A stretch of DNA of 9,230 bases. Source: Alphaproteobacteria bacterium UBA6038. GTDB lineage: Bacteria; Pseudomonadota; Alphaproteobacteria; Micropepsales; Micropepsaceae. Where the stretch lies: positions 16,869 through 26,098 of the forward strand of contig DIZC01000082.1 in NCBI GenBank assembly GCA_002429315.1. The letters are read 5' to 3'. The notes under the pieces were generated by a model. It did not search any database, was not told the origin of the DNA, and worked only from the letters and a program-made list of their open reading frames with translations. Made by a program: the position numbers and the translations under genes. Position 1 is the first letter of the stretch. Each line of letters starts with the position of its first letter. This document shows positions 1 to 6,511 of the stretch, piece by piece.

Positions 1-561
1 TGGGACATGACCTATCTCGGCATGCAGGTGGTGATCGAAGGTTTGGCGCTCGCCGCCTTTGGACAAATCCGCGATCACGCGCAAAACCCTCTCGCCGCGC
101 AGGTGAACGCCTACGTGATGCAAGACGAGTCGCGCCACGTGGCCTTCGGGCGGCTGGCGCTGCGCGATTATTATCCGCAGCTCACGCAAAAGGAGCGGGA
201 TGAACGCGAGGAATTCCTGCTCGAGGCCAGCTACCTGATGCGCGACCGTTTCGATGCGGTGGAGCTGTGGCAAAATCTCGGTTTGCCGATCGAGGAATGC
301 GCCCAGGCCATGTACGAATCCGGTTTCATGGAGAAGTTTCGCAATTCGCTGTTCACCCGCATCGTGCCGATCGTGAAGGACATCGGGCTGTGGGGCGATT
401 ACATCCGCAAAGGCTATGAAGAGATGGGCGTGATCGAATACGCCAAAGCCGACGTGCAGGCGCTGCAGGACGAGGACGAGCATATCGCCCGGCAATTCGA
501 TGCCCGCCAGCGCGAAATCCAACGCGTCATCGACCGCGCCCAGGCCGTGGCGGCGGAGTAG
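1..561 (+). CDS. Ferritin-like di-iron domain protein, C-terminal part
   Basis: The frame is open from the first base, so the gene starts before the window; 186 residues are visible. The fragment is almost entirely helical. It carries the second half of a di-iron carboxylate site: a helix with Glu13 (VVIEGLALAAF) and then an ExxH motif, Glu43-x-x-His46, within DESRHVAFG (numbering from the first visible codon). In the ferritin/R2-like superfamily these ligands bind two irons together with a Glu and another ExxH from an upstream helix pair, which would lie off the window. The DESRHVAFG form resembles AurF-type and R2-like oxygenases more than storage ferritins. The substrate is unknown; an oxidase or oxygenase role is inference. 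The tail ends in a charged helix rich in Glu, Arg and Gln. The stop (TAG) is 9 bases from the end of the convergent sulfotransferase-like gene, and no terminator hairpin is visible between them. Confidence 0.85.
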   Translation, partial: WDMTYLGMQVVIEGLALAAFGQIRDHAQNPLAAQVNAYVMQDESRHVAFGRLALRDYYPQLTQKERDEREEFLLEASYLMRDRFDAVELWQNLGLPIEECAQAMYESGFMEKFRNSLFTRIVPIVKDIGLWGDYIRKGYEEMGVIEYAKADVQALQDEDEHIARQFDARQREIQRVIDRAQAVAAE

Positions 562-570
562 GCGCGTCGC

Positions 571-1314
571 TCATCCCGTTTGCAGCCGCAATGCCGCCAA
601 CCGTTCGTAGTGTGGGCGGGCGGCGGCGGCGAACGGTTTGAGATCGTCGCGCAGGCGGTCGAAGGAAACCGGGGATCGCGGCGGCGCAAATCCGGTGGAG
701 CGCTCCACGGCGTCGTACCACGCCGGCGCCCACGCGCCGTCGGTTGTGCGGCGGCCCGGCGGCCAGGAAAGCATGCGCTCCGTAAACGGAATATCGAGCG
801 CGCGGCAGAGCGCCGATAACGTCCCGCGCGGATCGCGCAGCACATCGGCCGCGTCGATCACCGGCGGCGCGCGACCGAGCCGGTCTGCTTCCCGCTCGAA
901 GATTTCCCGTTGCTGCACGAAGCCGATATCTTCGAGCGCAACGTCGCTTCGCTTTTCCACATAGGACGCAAGGACGTCCTCCGGTGCACGGATCAGAAAG
1001 GCGTTGCGGCACTGCACAATCCAGTCGTGCCCGAATGCCGGCAGCATGTGATGCGTCATGTGTTTTTGGTAAAAAATGGCGCGGCTCTCCGGAACCGGGC
1101 CGAGAACCATCCTTACCGCCTCGCGCCAGTCGGTCGGCTGCGAGGCGAGCGATTCCTCCCGTAGCGGATGATCGATGCCGGTGGCGGCAAGATAGGCGGC
1201 ATAGAACGGCTCATCGATCACCGCGGTATCGGGGCGGTTTTCGAAGCTGCGCATCATCGCGGTGGAAATGTTTCGCGGACCGGACCACATGGCGATGCGG
1301 ACCGGATCCGTCAT
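571..1314 (-). CDS. Sulfotransferase-fold protein, partner of aminotransferase-like protein
   Basis: This 247-residue protein has the P-loop-like 5'-phosphosulfate loop of PAPS sulfotransferases near the N-terminus (WSGPRNISTAMM, residues 10-21) and a 3'-phosphate-binding-like segment LIRAPEDVLASY (107-118). DEPFYAAYLAATG (35-47) and DGAWAPAWYDAVERSTGF (192-209) closely resemble, from memory, the N-terminal domain of the plant branched-chain-amino-acid aminotransferase-like proteins (Arabidopsis At3g05190 family). It has no signal peptide or membrane segment, so it should be cytoplasmic. Its ATG overlaps the stop of the upstream aminotransferase-like gene by four bases (ATGA), so the two are probably translationally coupled and co-transcribed. 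True sulfotransferase activity is unproven: the loop is conserved but no acceptor is indicated. Automatic annotations may transfer an aminotransferase name from fused homologues; no aminotransferase domain is present in this protein. Confidence 0.82.
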   Translation of the reverse strand: MTDPVRIAMWSGPRNISTAMMRSFENRPDTAVIDEPFYAAYLAATGIDHPLREESLASQPTDWREAVRMVLGPVPESRAIFYQKHMTHHMLPAFGHDWIVQCRNAFLIRAPEDVLASYVEKRSDVALEDIGFVQQREIFEREADRLGRAPPVIDAADVLRDPRGTLSALCRALDIPFTERMLSWPPGRRTTDGAWAPAWYDAVERSTGFAPPRSPVSFDRLRDDLKPFAAAARPHYERLAALRLQTG

Positions 1315-2225
1315 GCGCCGCCGCTCTGGCGCGCATGGTCATCCTTCAGCTGCGCGTACAGCTCGCGCAAACGCACGGTCATTTCGCCTGGAACCCGCAA
1401 GGGATGGCCGTCGATCTGGCGCACGGGCGTGACCCCGCCGAAGGTACCGGTCACAAAGGCCTCTTCGGCAGCGTGCACGTCATCGAGCGTGAAATCGGCA
1501 AGGCGGACGCGAATGTTGTTGGCGTGGCACAGCGCGATGACGTTCGCTCGCGTGATTCCGTTGAAGCAGTACTCGCCCGTCGACGTGCACGCCTCGCCAT
1601 CGCGCACGAAGAAGAAGTTCGTGGCATTGCAACTGGAGGCGAAGCCGTGCGGATCCAGCATCAGGGCCTCGTCCGCACCCATCGGGATAACATCGAGCAG
1701 CGCGCGAATCAGGTTCAGCCGGCTGTGCGAGTTCAGCCGCATGTCAAACATGTTGGCGGGCGTGCAGCGAATTGCCGACGTTGCAACCGCCAACCCCTTG
1801 GCGACGATTTCAGGATTTGGCTCCTTGTACTCCGCCACGATCACAACCGTTGGCTGACCGAGCGCATTGCGCGGGTCCTGGTTCGGCGCCCTCTTCACTC
1901 CTCGGGTGATCATCAGCCGGATGTGCACGCCGGTTTCCATGCCGTTTGCGGCGACCGTCTCGCGCAGCGCCGCTTTCAACTCGTCGCGGCTTGTAAGGGG
2001 AAGCTGGATCGCGCGGGCCCCTTCGTACAGCCGATCGAGATGTGCCTCTTCGAACAGCAGCGCATTTTTGTGCAGCCGGATGCCTTCCCAGATGCCGTCG
2101 CCCAGCACGAAACCGGCATCGAAAATGGAAACCCTGGCTTCAGCGCGAGGAACCAGCGCGCCGTCGAGATAGATCAGAACGTTTTCATTGCGGGGATCGG
2201 ACGCGAAATCCTGGCTGCCTGGCAT
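1311..2225 (-). CDS. Class IV aminotransferase-like protein lacking the catalytic lysine
   Basis: The 304-residue protein has the fold type IV PLP-enzyme layout of the IlvE/D-amino-acid aminotransferase family. It shows the N-terminal hallmark VSIFDAGFVLGDGIWEG (about 32-48), EEAHLDRLYEGA (59-70) carrying the arginine expected to bind the cofactor phosphate, the beta-strand ending ALMLDPHGF (187-195), NGITRANVI (222-230) and FVTGTFGGVTPV (257-268). Two key residues are missing. The lysine column holds Arg163 (within DMRLNSHSRLN), and there is no lysine at all between residues 143 and 294. The pyridine-contacting glutamate is Ser198 (GFASSCNATN). Ordinary transamination is therefore doubtful. 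The start is uncertain: ATG at 2225 has a GAAGAGG 12 bases upstream; an in-frame ATG at 2252 and a TTG at 2264 (317 residues) have poorer or badly spaced ribosome sites. It is the first gene of an operon with the sulfotransferase-fold gene and is divergent from parA-like. Confidence 0.85.
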   Translation of the reverse strand: MPGSQDFASDPRNENVLIYLDGALVPRAEARVSIFDAGFVLGDGIWEGIRLHKNALLFEEAHLDRLYEGARAIQLPLTSRDELKAALRETVAANGMETGVHIRLMITRGVKRAPNQDPRNALGQPTVVIVAEYKEPNPEIVAKGLAVATSAIRCTPANMFDMRLNSHSRLNLIRALLDVIPMGADEALMLDPHGFASSCNATNFFFVRDGEACTSTGEYCFNGITRANVIALCHANNIRVRLADFTLDDVHAAEEAFVTGTFGGVTPVRQIDGHPLRVPGEMTVRLRELYAQLKDDHARQSGGA

Positions 2226-2237
2226 GGGCGAATGGCG

Positions 2238-2244
2238 CCTCTTC
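2238..2244 (-). promoter_or_regulatory. Candidate ribosome binding site for the aminotransferase-like gene
   Basis: GAAGAGG on the minus strand lies 12 bases before the ATG at 2225. The spacing is long but usable, and it is the main reason for preferring this start. A second purine run, GAAGGA, lies only two bases before the TTG at 2264, which is too close, and about 14 bases before the ATG at 2252. Confidence 0.35.
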
Positions 2245-2386
2245 AACCGCATTAAGGTTATCAATGTCCTTCAGAATAGAAGAGAATTTGTGCCGAAATA
2301 AGCGCAATTACAGGCTTGCGGCTTCATCGCAGCGAAAGGCGGGCCGGGCACAATCTCGCCGTCCGATTGCTTGGCTGGCCGAGACG

Positions 2387-2398
2387 TGTCCCCGGACA
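2387..2398. promoter_or_regulatory. Short inverted repeat before the ParA-like gene, possible operator
   Basis: TGTCC-CC-GGACA is a perfect 5-base inverted repeat around two central bases. It ends 17 bases before the start codon and just ahead of the ribosome binding site. Ribbon-helix-helix partners of ParA ATPases usually bind short repeats upstream of their own operon, so this is a candidate operator. Only one copy is seen, and a repeat this short can occur by chance in GC-rich DNA. Confidence 0.2.
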
Positions 2399-2402
2399 GC
2401 GT

Positions 2403-2409
2403 GGAAAGG
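2403..2409 (+). promoter_or_regulatory. Ribosome binding site deciding the ParA-like start
   Basis: GGAAAGG sits six bases before the ATG at 2416. The reading frame is open back to an ATG at 2371, but that codon has no such site. The protein beginning at 2416 starts directly with the usual ParA first beta-strand (MHVLAFASQKGG), so 2416 is preferred. Confidence 0.6.
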
Positions 2410-2415
2410 TGCGCG

Positions 2416-3381
2416 ATGCACGTCCTTGCGTTTGCATCCCAGAAGGGAGGTTCCGGGAAGACGACGCTTTCCGGGCATCTGGCGGTCGAGGCGGAACGGA
2501 CCGGGGCTGGGCCCGTGGCGCTGATCGACACGGATTCGCAAGGCAGTCTTTCCGAATGGTGGAACGCCCGGGAGGCGGCCCGGCCCCATTTCGTCAAAGC
2601 GGCACTGTCCGAACTTGGCTCCGCCCTCGAAGAATTGGAGGAGGCCGGGATTCAACTTGTTGTGGTCGATACGCCGCCAGCGATCACGGATTCCATTTCA
2701 CGCGTGATCGGATATGCCGATCTGGTGCTGGTTCCGACGCGGCCAAGCCCGCACGATCTGCGGGCGGTCGGAGCGACCGTGGAAATCGCGGAGCATCATG
2801 GCAAGCCCGTCGTGTTCGTGGTGAACGCGGCGACAGCGCGCGCCCGAATTACCGCCGAGACGGCAGTGGCGCTGTCGCAGCATGGCACGGTCGCGCCCGT
2901 GATGATTCACCAGCGGGTGGACTTCGCAGCCAGCATGGTGGACGGCCGGACCGTCGGCGAAGTCATGCCGCAGTCGCCCTCCGCAAAGGAAGTATGCGAC
3001 CTGTGGAGTTACGTTCGGGATCGGCTGGCTCGGACTCCTCATGAGGCTGTGCACCGCGCCCCCTCTCGTATGCCGGAGCTTACCGGGCATACCCTTTCAG
3101 CCGCTCCGTCCGCTCCGGAGCCGGACGTTTGGACCGTTTCACCGGTTAAATGCCCGCCCGTCGCAGCGCAGGTCGACGCCGAGCTTCAACCCGGGCCGGA
3201 TGCCGAAGAAGCGTCAGCGGATTTGCGAGCTGCGCAGCAAGAGGCAGACCGCAGATCCGGATCCGACAGGCGCAGGCAGCCATCCCCGGCGAAGCCGTTC
3301 AGCGCAGGTGAGCGGCGTGTGCACCCGTTTGGACGCCGGCAGGCGGATCGGCCGATCGCTTTTACCGGTGCTGCGAAATGA
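2416..3381 (+). CDS. ParA/MinD-family partition-type ATPase with basic C-terminal tail
   Basis: The protein is 321 residues long and begins at once with the ATPase fold, without an N-terminal DNA-binding domain, as in type Ib ParA and VirC1-like proteins. The deviant Walker A is KGGSGKTT (10-17), with signature lysine Lys10 and P-loop Lys15. The A' motif is DTDSQGS (38-44) and Walker B is VVVDTPP (82-88, Asp85). Such ATPases form ATP-dependent dimers that bind DNA non-specifically and position a cargo bound by a partner protein. The compact ATPase ends near residue 207. The remaining roughly 115 residues are Pro/Ala-rich, probably disordered, and end in two arginine clusters (RRSGSDRRR, 279-287; GERRVHPFGRR, 298-308). 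This tail is absent from minimal ParA proteins. The stop overlaps the start of the ribbon-helix-helix gene (ATGA), indicating one operon. The cargo is unknown: plasmid, chromosomal region or protein cluster are all possible. Confidence 0.9.
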   Translation: MHVLAFASQKGGSGKTTLSGHLAVEAERTGAGPVALIDTDSQGSLSEWWNAREAARPHFVKAALSELGSALEELEEAGIQLVVVDTPPAITDSISRVIGYADLVLVPTRPSPHDLRAVGATVEIAEHHGKPVVFVVNAATARARITAETAVALSQHGTVAPVMIHQRVDFAASMVDGRTVGEVMPQSPSAKEVCDLWSYVRDRLARTPHEAVHRAPSRMPELTGHTLSAAPSAPEPDVWTVSPVKCPPVAAQVDAELQPGPDAEEASADLRAAQQEADRRSGSDRRRQPSPAKPFSAGERRVHPFGRRQADRPIAFTGAAK

Positions 3382-3797
3382 GCGAGCCGAGATTTGCGCC
3401 CATCACGACTGCGCTGCTTGCGCGCAAAGGGCATGCAGTGCCCACGACGGTGGTACCCAGGCAAATGCCCTGGGAACGGGAGGTTATAGTCCAGGGTGAG
3501 GAGGACGAACCGGCATTTCGGTTGATCTCCGCAACCCCGGAGGCATCGTCCGACACGCACGAGGCCCCGAAAATTCGCGCGCACCGGGATTCCGAACGGC
3601 CTCATAAGGTACGAGTATCGTTGTCCGACGCGGAATTCGAGCGGTTCGGACTCGCCGCGGTAAAGCGCGGCGTGACACGGCACCAGATCTTGCGCGATGC
3701 TCTCAATAATTATGTCAATCGGCTTATGCAGGAGTACGGCAACAGCTGCGCCTGCATCGGCGGGGCGGCCAACGCCAACGGCTGCTGCCAGGATTAA
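3378..3797 (+). CDS. Ribbon-helix-helix protein, probable partner of the ParA-like ATPase
   Basis: This protein of 139 residues has three parts. The N-terminal segment (1-25) contains RFAPITTALLARKG, a short basic peptide of the type that stimulates ParA ATPases in ParG and ParB partners; that role is inferred. Residues 30-75 are acidic or polar and probably flexible. Residues 77-118 form a ribbon-helix-helix fold: strand KVRVSLS (77-83), helix 1 DAEFERFGLAAVKRG (84-98) and helix 2 from TRHQILRDALNNYV on. Such proteins dimerise and insert the paired strand into the DNA major groove. The C-terminus is unusual: four cysteines (124, 126, 136, 137) in a Gly/Ala/Asn-rich tail, a possible metal or redox site. 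Its ATG overlaps the ParA-like stop, and no strong ribosome site precedes it, so translation is probably coupled. It could instead act mainly as an autorepressor. Confidence 0.8.
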   Translation: MSEPRFAPITTALLARKGHAVPTTVVPRQMPWEREVIVQGEEDEPAFRLISATPEASSDTHEAPKIRAHRDSERPHKVRVSLSDAEFERFGLAAVKRGVTRHQILRDALNNYVNRLMQEYGNSCACIGGAANANGCCQD

Positions 3798-3829
3798 GCG
3801 CGAGCTATTCCGCTGCCGCGGGGCCCTAC

Positions 3830-6511
3830 TCACCGCTCTATCGTAAAAACCGTTGCGCCGATGGGACTGATAACGGGAGAATTGCCGCCGACCCGGCTGT
3901 TCTGGATTGTCGCGACATCGCCGGTGACCGCATACGCATAAAGAATGTGTCGCCCGGTCGACAATGACGACAACGCGATCGTCGCGCGCGACTTGTTGCT
4001 GCCGCTTTTGGTTTTCAAAATCGCGACGATCCATTTACCCTGCCAGCCATCCACTTGGTAAAATGCGTGCGCTGGCACGAGCGCAGATGCCGACTGCGGG
4101 AAATTGCTGGTGGCGGTGATCGTGAAGTTCGGCTGCGTGGTGTGCGTGCGGAAAATGGGGCCGGTGGCGATGGTTCCGCTGTCGGGTATGCCCTTCATCG
4201 CGACCGCAATGGGAACCAGGTCTGGGGAACCCGAGCTGAGGCCGGGGAACCAGAGATTGGTGTAGCTGTAGCCCGCGCCCGCCAGCACATCCGAGCCGAG
4301 ATCGACCTGCAACACACGCGCCGTCTTTTCCGAGGAGCTGGATGGAAGCGCAGCAACGACGTTGGTGCGCCCGTCGATGGCAGCCCCTGCTGTGGTGCCG
4401 GTTCCACTCTCCGAACCGGCATAAACCGTGTCCGTCAGCGGGTTGGCGAAGATGGATACCGGCCAGGTGATGGCGGGATTGTTTGCGCTGGACAAGTCCG
4501 TTTTCAGGGCGTTGCTGCCTCCGTCGTAGACGAGCACGTGCGTGGTGTTATCGCCGTTGTTGAGGCCACCCACATACCAGGTCCCGGTCAGGGGATTGAC
4601 GCCAACGGAGGTGACTCTCACACCAGCGGGAGAAATCGAGGTGACCTGAGTATTGTGAGCCGTGTCGATCACATACACCTTGTTGTCATTGGAATACACG
4701 TAGAGCCGGTTTCCGGCGGGATTGAGCGCCATCTGAAGCGCCGTCGACATCAGGTCTCCGAGCGGGATCGTCGCGACGACCGCGCCCATTGCGGGATCGA
4801 TAACCGTAACCTCGTTGTTCGCGACATAGGCCAGACTCGTCCCCGAATCGACAGCGACGAGGGCGGTGCTCGATGCCGTGGGGAGCGGGATCGAGTGCAC
4901 CAGTGCGTCGGTAGCGCTGTCCAGGACGTCGATCATATTGCTATGGTAATCCCAGGCGACGATTTCATTGGTCGCGGAATCGACGGCGAGGCTCCGGATA
5001 TCGGCGGTCGCCGGAACGCTCCCGATCGGCGTTGCCGCATTCGTGTGGCCATTAACCGAATAGAACAGGCCCGCGCCGTCGCCGACATAAATCTTGTTGG
5101 TCGCCGAATTGACGGCCAGCGCCCCGGAATACGGGCTGCCGAGCGGGATTGTCGTCACGCCATCGCTCGATCCGCTGGTTCCTGCGCCGGCCTGCGCCTC
5201 ATTGATGGCGTACAGATTCCCCAAGCGCAGCGTGTATGCGGTGCCGGTGGCAGGATTGGTATCTTCGAAATTGTAGTCGATATTGTTCCCGCCGCAGCTG
5301 CACTCGGCTGCTGCGGTTACGGTTTCGGGGTTGACGTCGAACGTGCTCACCGTGTTGCTGCCGGCATTGCTGACGAAGAGCCGGTTCGAGAGCGGGTCGA
5401 ATGCGAGATTCGCCGGCTTCTTGCCGGTACTCAGCTCATGATAGATGCTCGGATCGTTCGGGGCGCTGAGGTAGACGACTTCGACGCTGGCTGGAAGAAC
5501 CACCCCCATCAGGTTCACATTGGGATTTAGCGCGAGCGCGCCTGTCCCTATAACAGGTATGGCGTAGGCGTTGCCAAGGTGTATGCCTCCATCTCCCAGA
5601 GAGAAGAAGACGTTTCCGTCGCCGCTGTCGCCGAAAAAGAAAAGGCCACCGTCGGCAGGATCGTAGGCCGTTGCGTCAGGGTCCGCTGCGCCGTCGCCCG
5701 AAGCGGTCGTCACCGCGTAGCCGTTCGCCGCATCGATCGCTACGTATTTGTTGGCGCTTGGGCTGACGAGCACCGCGACATTGGTCATCGGATCGACGGA
5801 AATGGAGGAGATATCCGCCGGCAGGGATTTCACCGTCGTTATGACTTGTGCGTGCACGCCGTCGATGACGACCATTGTCCCCGTTCTTCCCGTGCATGCG
5901 ACGAACAGATCATGGCTGGCGACGTTCAGCGCCAGCGCGACTGGGGTCAGCTTTGTCGGAATGGTGGCGACCAGCGTGCCGTTGCTTGTGTTCAGAATCT
6001 CAATTTGATTCTGAGTCGCGTCGGCGACGTAGAGTTGCTTCAGGCTAGGGTCGACGACGAGCGCAATGGGTTTGCCACCGACCGGCCAGGAAACCGCCTT
6101 TGAAGTTCCCACAATGGCGCTGATCGTTCCATCGCCGGAGTTTGCGACATAGATCATGTTCGCGGGAGGGTTCGCCGCGATCGCCAGCGGTGCGCTGCCG
6201 ACGGCGATCGTCTTTGTGAGCTTCAGGCTCTCCGTATCGAGAACCGACACGCTGTTGCTTCCCCGATTCACGACGAAGACAGCGTGGGCCGCCGGATTCA
6301 CGACAACCTGGCCAGGGAGTTTGCCGACGTTGACGGTTTTAAGCGGTGCGATCGCTGCAGAGACCGGCGCCACCGCAGCACAGATTATTGCGATTGCGAT
6401 GAACCACCGCGCAGGCCAGCGCGTCGGCGTTTTTGCTCTTCCGATCAATTCGTGAATCCCCCGCGGATTGCGACGTAGACGCAAGCTTCCCTGCACGATG
6501 GCTCTCGGCAT
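3830..6511 (-). CDS. Exported YVTN/YncE-family beta-propeller protein
   Basis: The protein has 893 residues from the ATG at 6511. It has a Sec-type signal: basic residues to Arg35, a hydrophobic core (36-51) and a likely cut after PVSA (about residue 52). The mature part is built from repeats of about 40 residues with the YVTN-like signature, for example VFVVNRGSNSVSVLD (78-92), IYVANSGDGTISAI (120-133), LYVADATQNQIEILN (160-174), LFVSNAGSNTVSTFD (378-392) and LYVYSNDNKVYVID (603-616). These suggest two propellers (about 58-360 and 365-760) separated by an irregular stretch with a CSC pair (404-406). Residues 765-893 look like a separate beta-rich, possibly Ig-like domain. Family members are periplasmic or surface proteins, often of unknown role and sometimes metal-linked; no catalytic residues are evident. 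A TTG at 6448 (residue 22) with a better ribosome site would give a more typical signal peptide. It is on the same strand as gltB, 160 bases downstream of it, and convergent with the RHH gene. Confidence 0.85.
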   Translation of the reverse strand: MPRAIVQGSLRLRRNPRGIHELIGRAKTPTRWPARWFIAIAIICAAVAPVSAAIAPLKTVNVGKLPGQVVVNPAAHAVFVVNRGSNSVSVLDTESLKLTKTIAVGSAPLAIAANPPANMIYVANSGDGTISAIVGTSKAVSWPVGGKPIALVVDPSLKQLYVADATQNQIEILNTSNGTLVATIPTKLTPVALALNVASHDLFVACTGRTGTMVVIDGVHAQVITTVKSLPADISSISVDPMTNVAVLVSPSANKYVAIDAANGYAVTTASGDGAADPDATAYDPADGGLFFFGDSGDGNVFFSLGDGGIHLGNAYAIPVIGTGALALNPNVNLMGVVLPASVEVVYLSAPNDPSIYHELSTGKKPANLAFDPLSNRLFVSNAGSNTVSTFDVNPETVTAAAECSCGGNNIDYNFEDTNPATGTAYTLRLGNLYAINEAQAGAGTSGSSDGVTTIPLGSPYSGALAVNSATNKIYVGDGAGLFYSVNGHTNAATPIGSVPATADIRSLAVDSATNEIVAWDYHSNMIDVLDSATDALVHSIPLPTASSTALVAVDSGTSLAYVANNEVTVIDPAMGAVVATIPLGDLMSTALQMALNPAGNRLYVYSNDNKVYVIDTAHNTQVTSISPAGVRVTSVGVNPLTGTWYVGGLNNGDNTTHVLVYDGGSNALKTDLSSANNPAITWPVSIFANPLTDTVYAGSESGTGTTAGAAIDGRTNVVAALPSSSSEKTARVLQVDLGSDVLAGAGYSYTNLWFPGLSSGSPDLVPIAVAMKGIPDSGTIATGPIFRTHTTQPNFTITATSNFPQSASALVPAHAFYQVDGWQGKWIVAILKTKSGSNKSRATIALSSLSTGRHILYAYAVTGDVATIQNSRVGGNSPVISPIGATVFTIER
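6457..6462 (-). promoter_or_regulatory. Possible ribosome binding site for an alternative TTG start of the propeller gene
   Basis: On the minus strand GGGGGA lies eight bases before an in-frame TTG (6446-6448). Starting there removes 21 residues and leaves a signal peptide of about 31 residues with a basic n-region (IGRAKTPTRWPARW). The ATG at 6511 has no clear purine-rich site before it. The choice is undecided. Confidence 0.3.

Noticed and set aside
571..2225. A frameshift splitting one fused sulfotransferase-aminotransferase gene
   Set aside because: The order is aminotransferase first, the reverse of the plant fusion, and each protein has a complete N- and C-terminus with a normal ATGA overlap.
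984..2255. A 423-codon open frame on the + strand opposite the aminotransferase-like operon
   Set aside because: No recognisable domain. It spans two well-supported opposite-strand genes and their overlap, so it is a codon-bias shadow.
2280..2320. Possible sigma-70 promoter for the aminotransferase-like operon (minus strand TTATTT, 17 bases, TATTCT)
   Set aside because: Only partial matches to both boxes, and it would place the transcript start almost on the candidate start codons. Not strong enough to list.
3798..3829. Bidirectional terminator between the convergent RHH and propeller genes
   Set aside because: The 32 bases are GC-rich, but I could not build a stable hairpin followed by a T-run on either strand.
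3186..4034. A 282-codon minus-strand frame crossing the end of the ParA/RHH cassette and the end of the propeller gene
   Set aside because: It spans two convergent gene ends, is Arg/Cys-rich, and has no motif. The + strand RHH domain is convincing.
4055..5530. A 491-codon open frame on the + strand opposite the propeller gene
   Set aside because: Its protein is rich in Arg, Gly and Val without family motifs, and it lies wholly antisense to a gene with clear repeat signatures. Long antisense frames are expected in GC-rich coding DNA.
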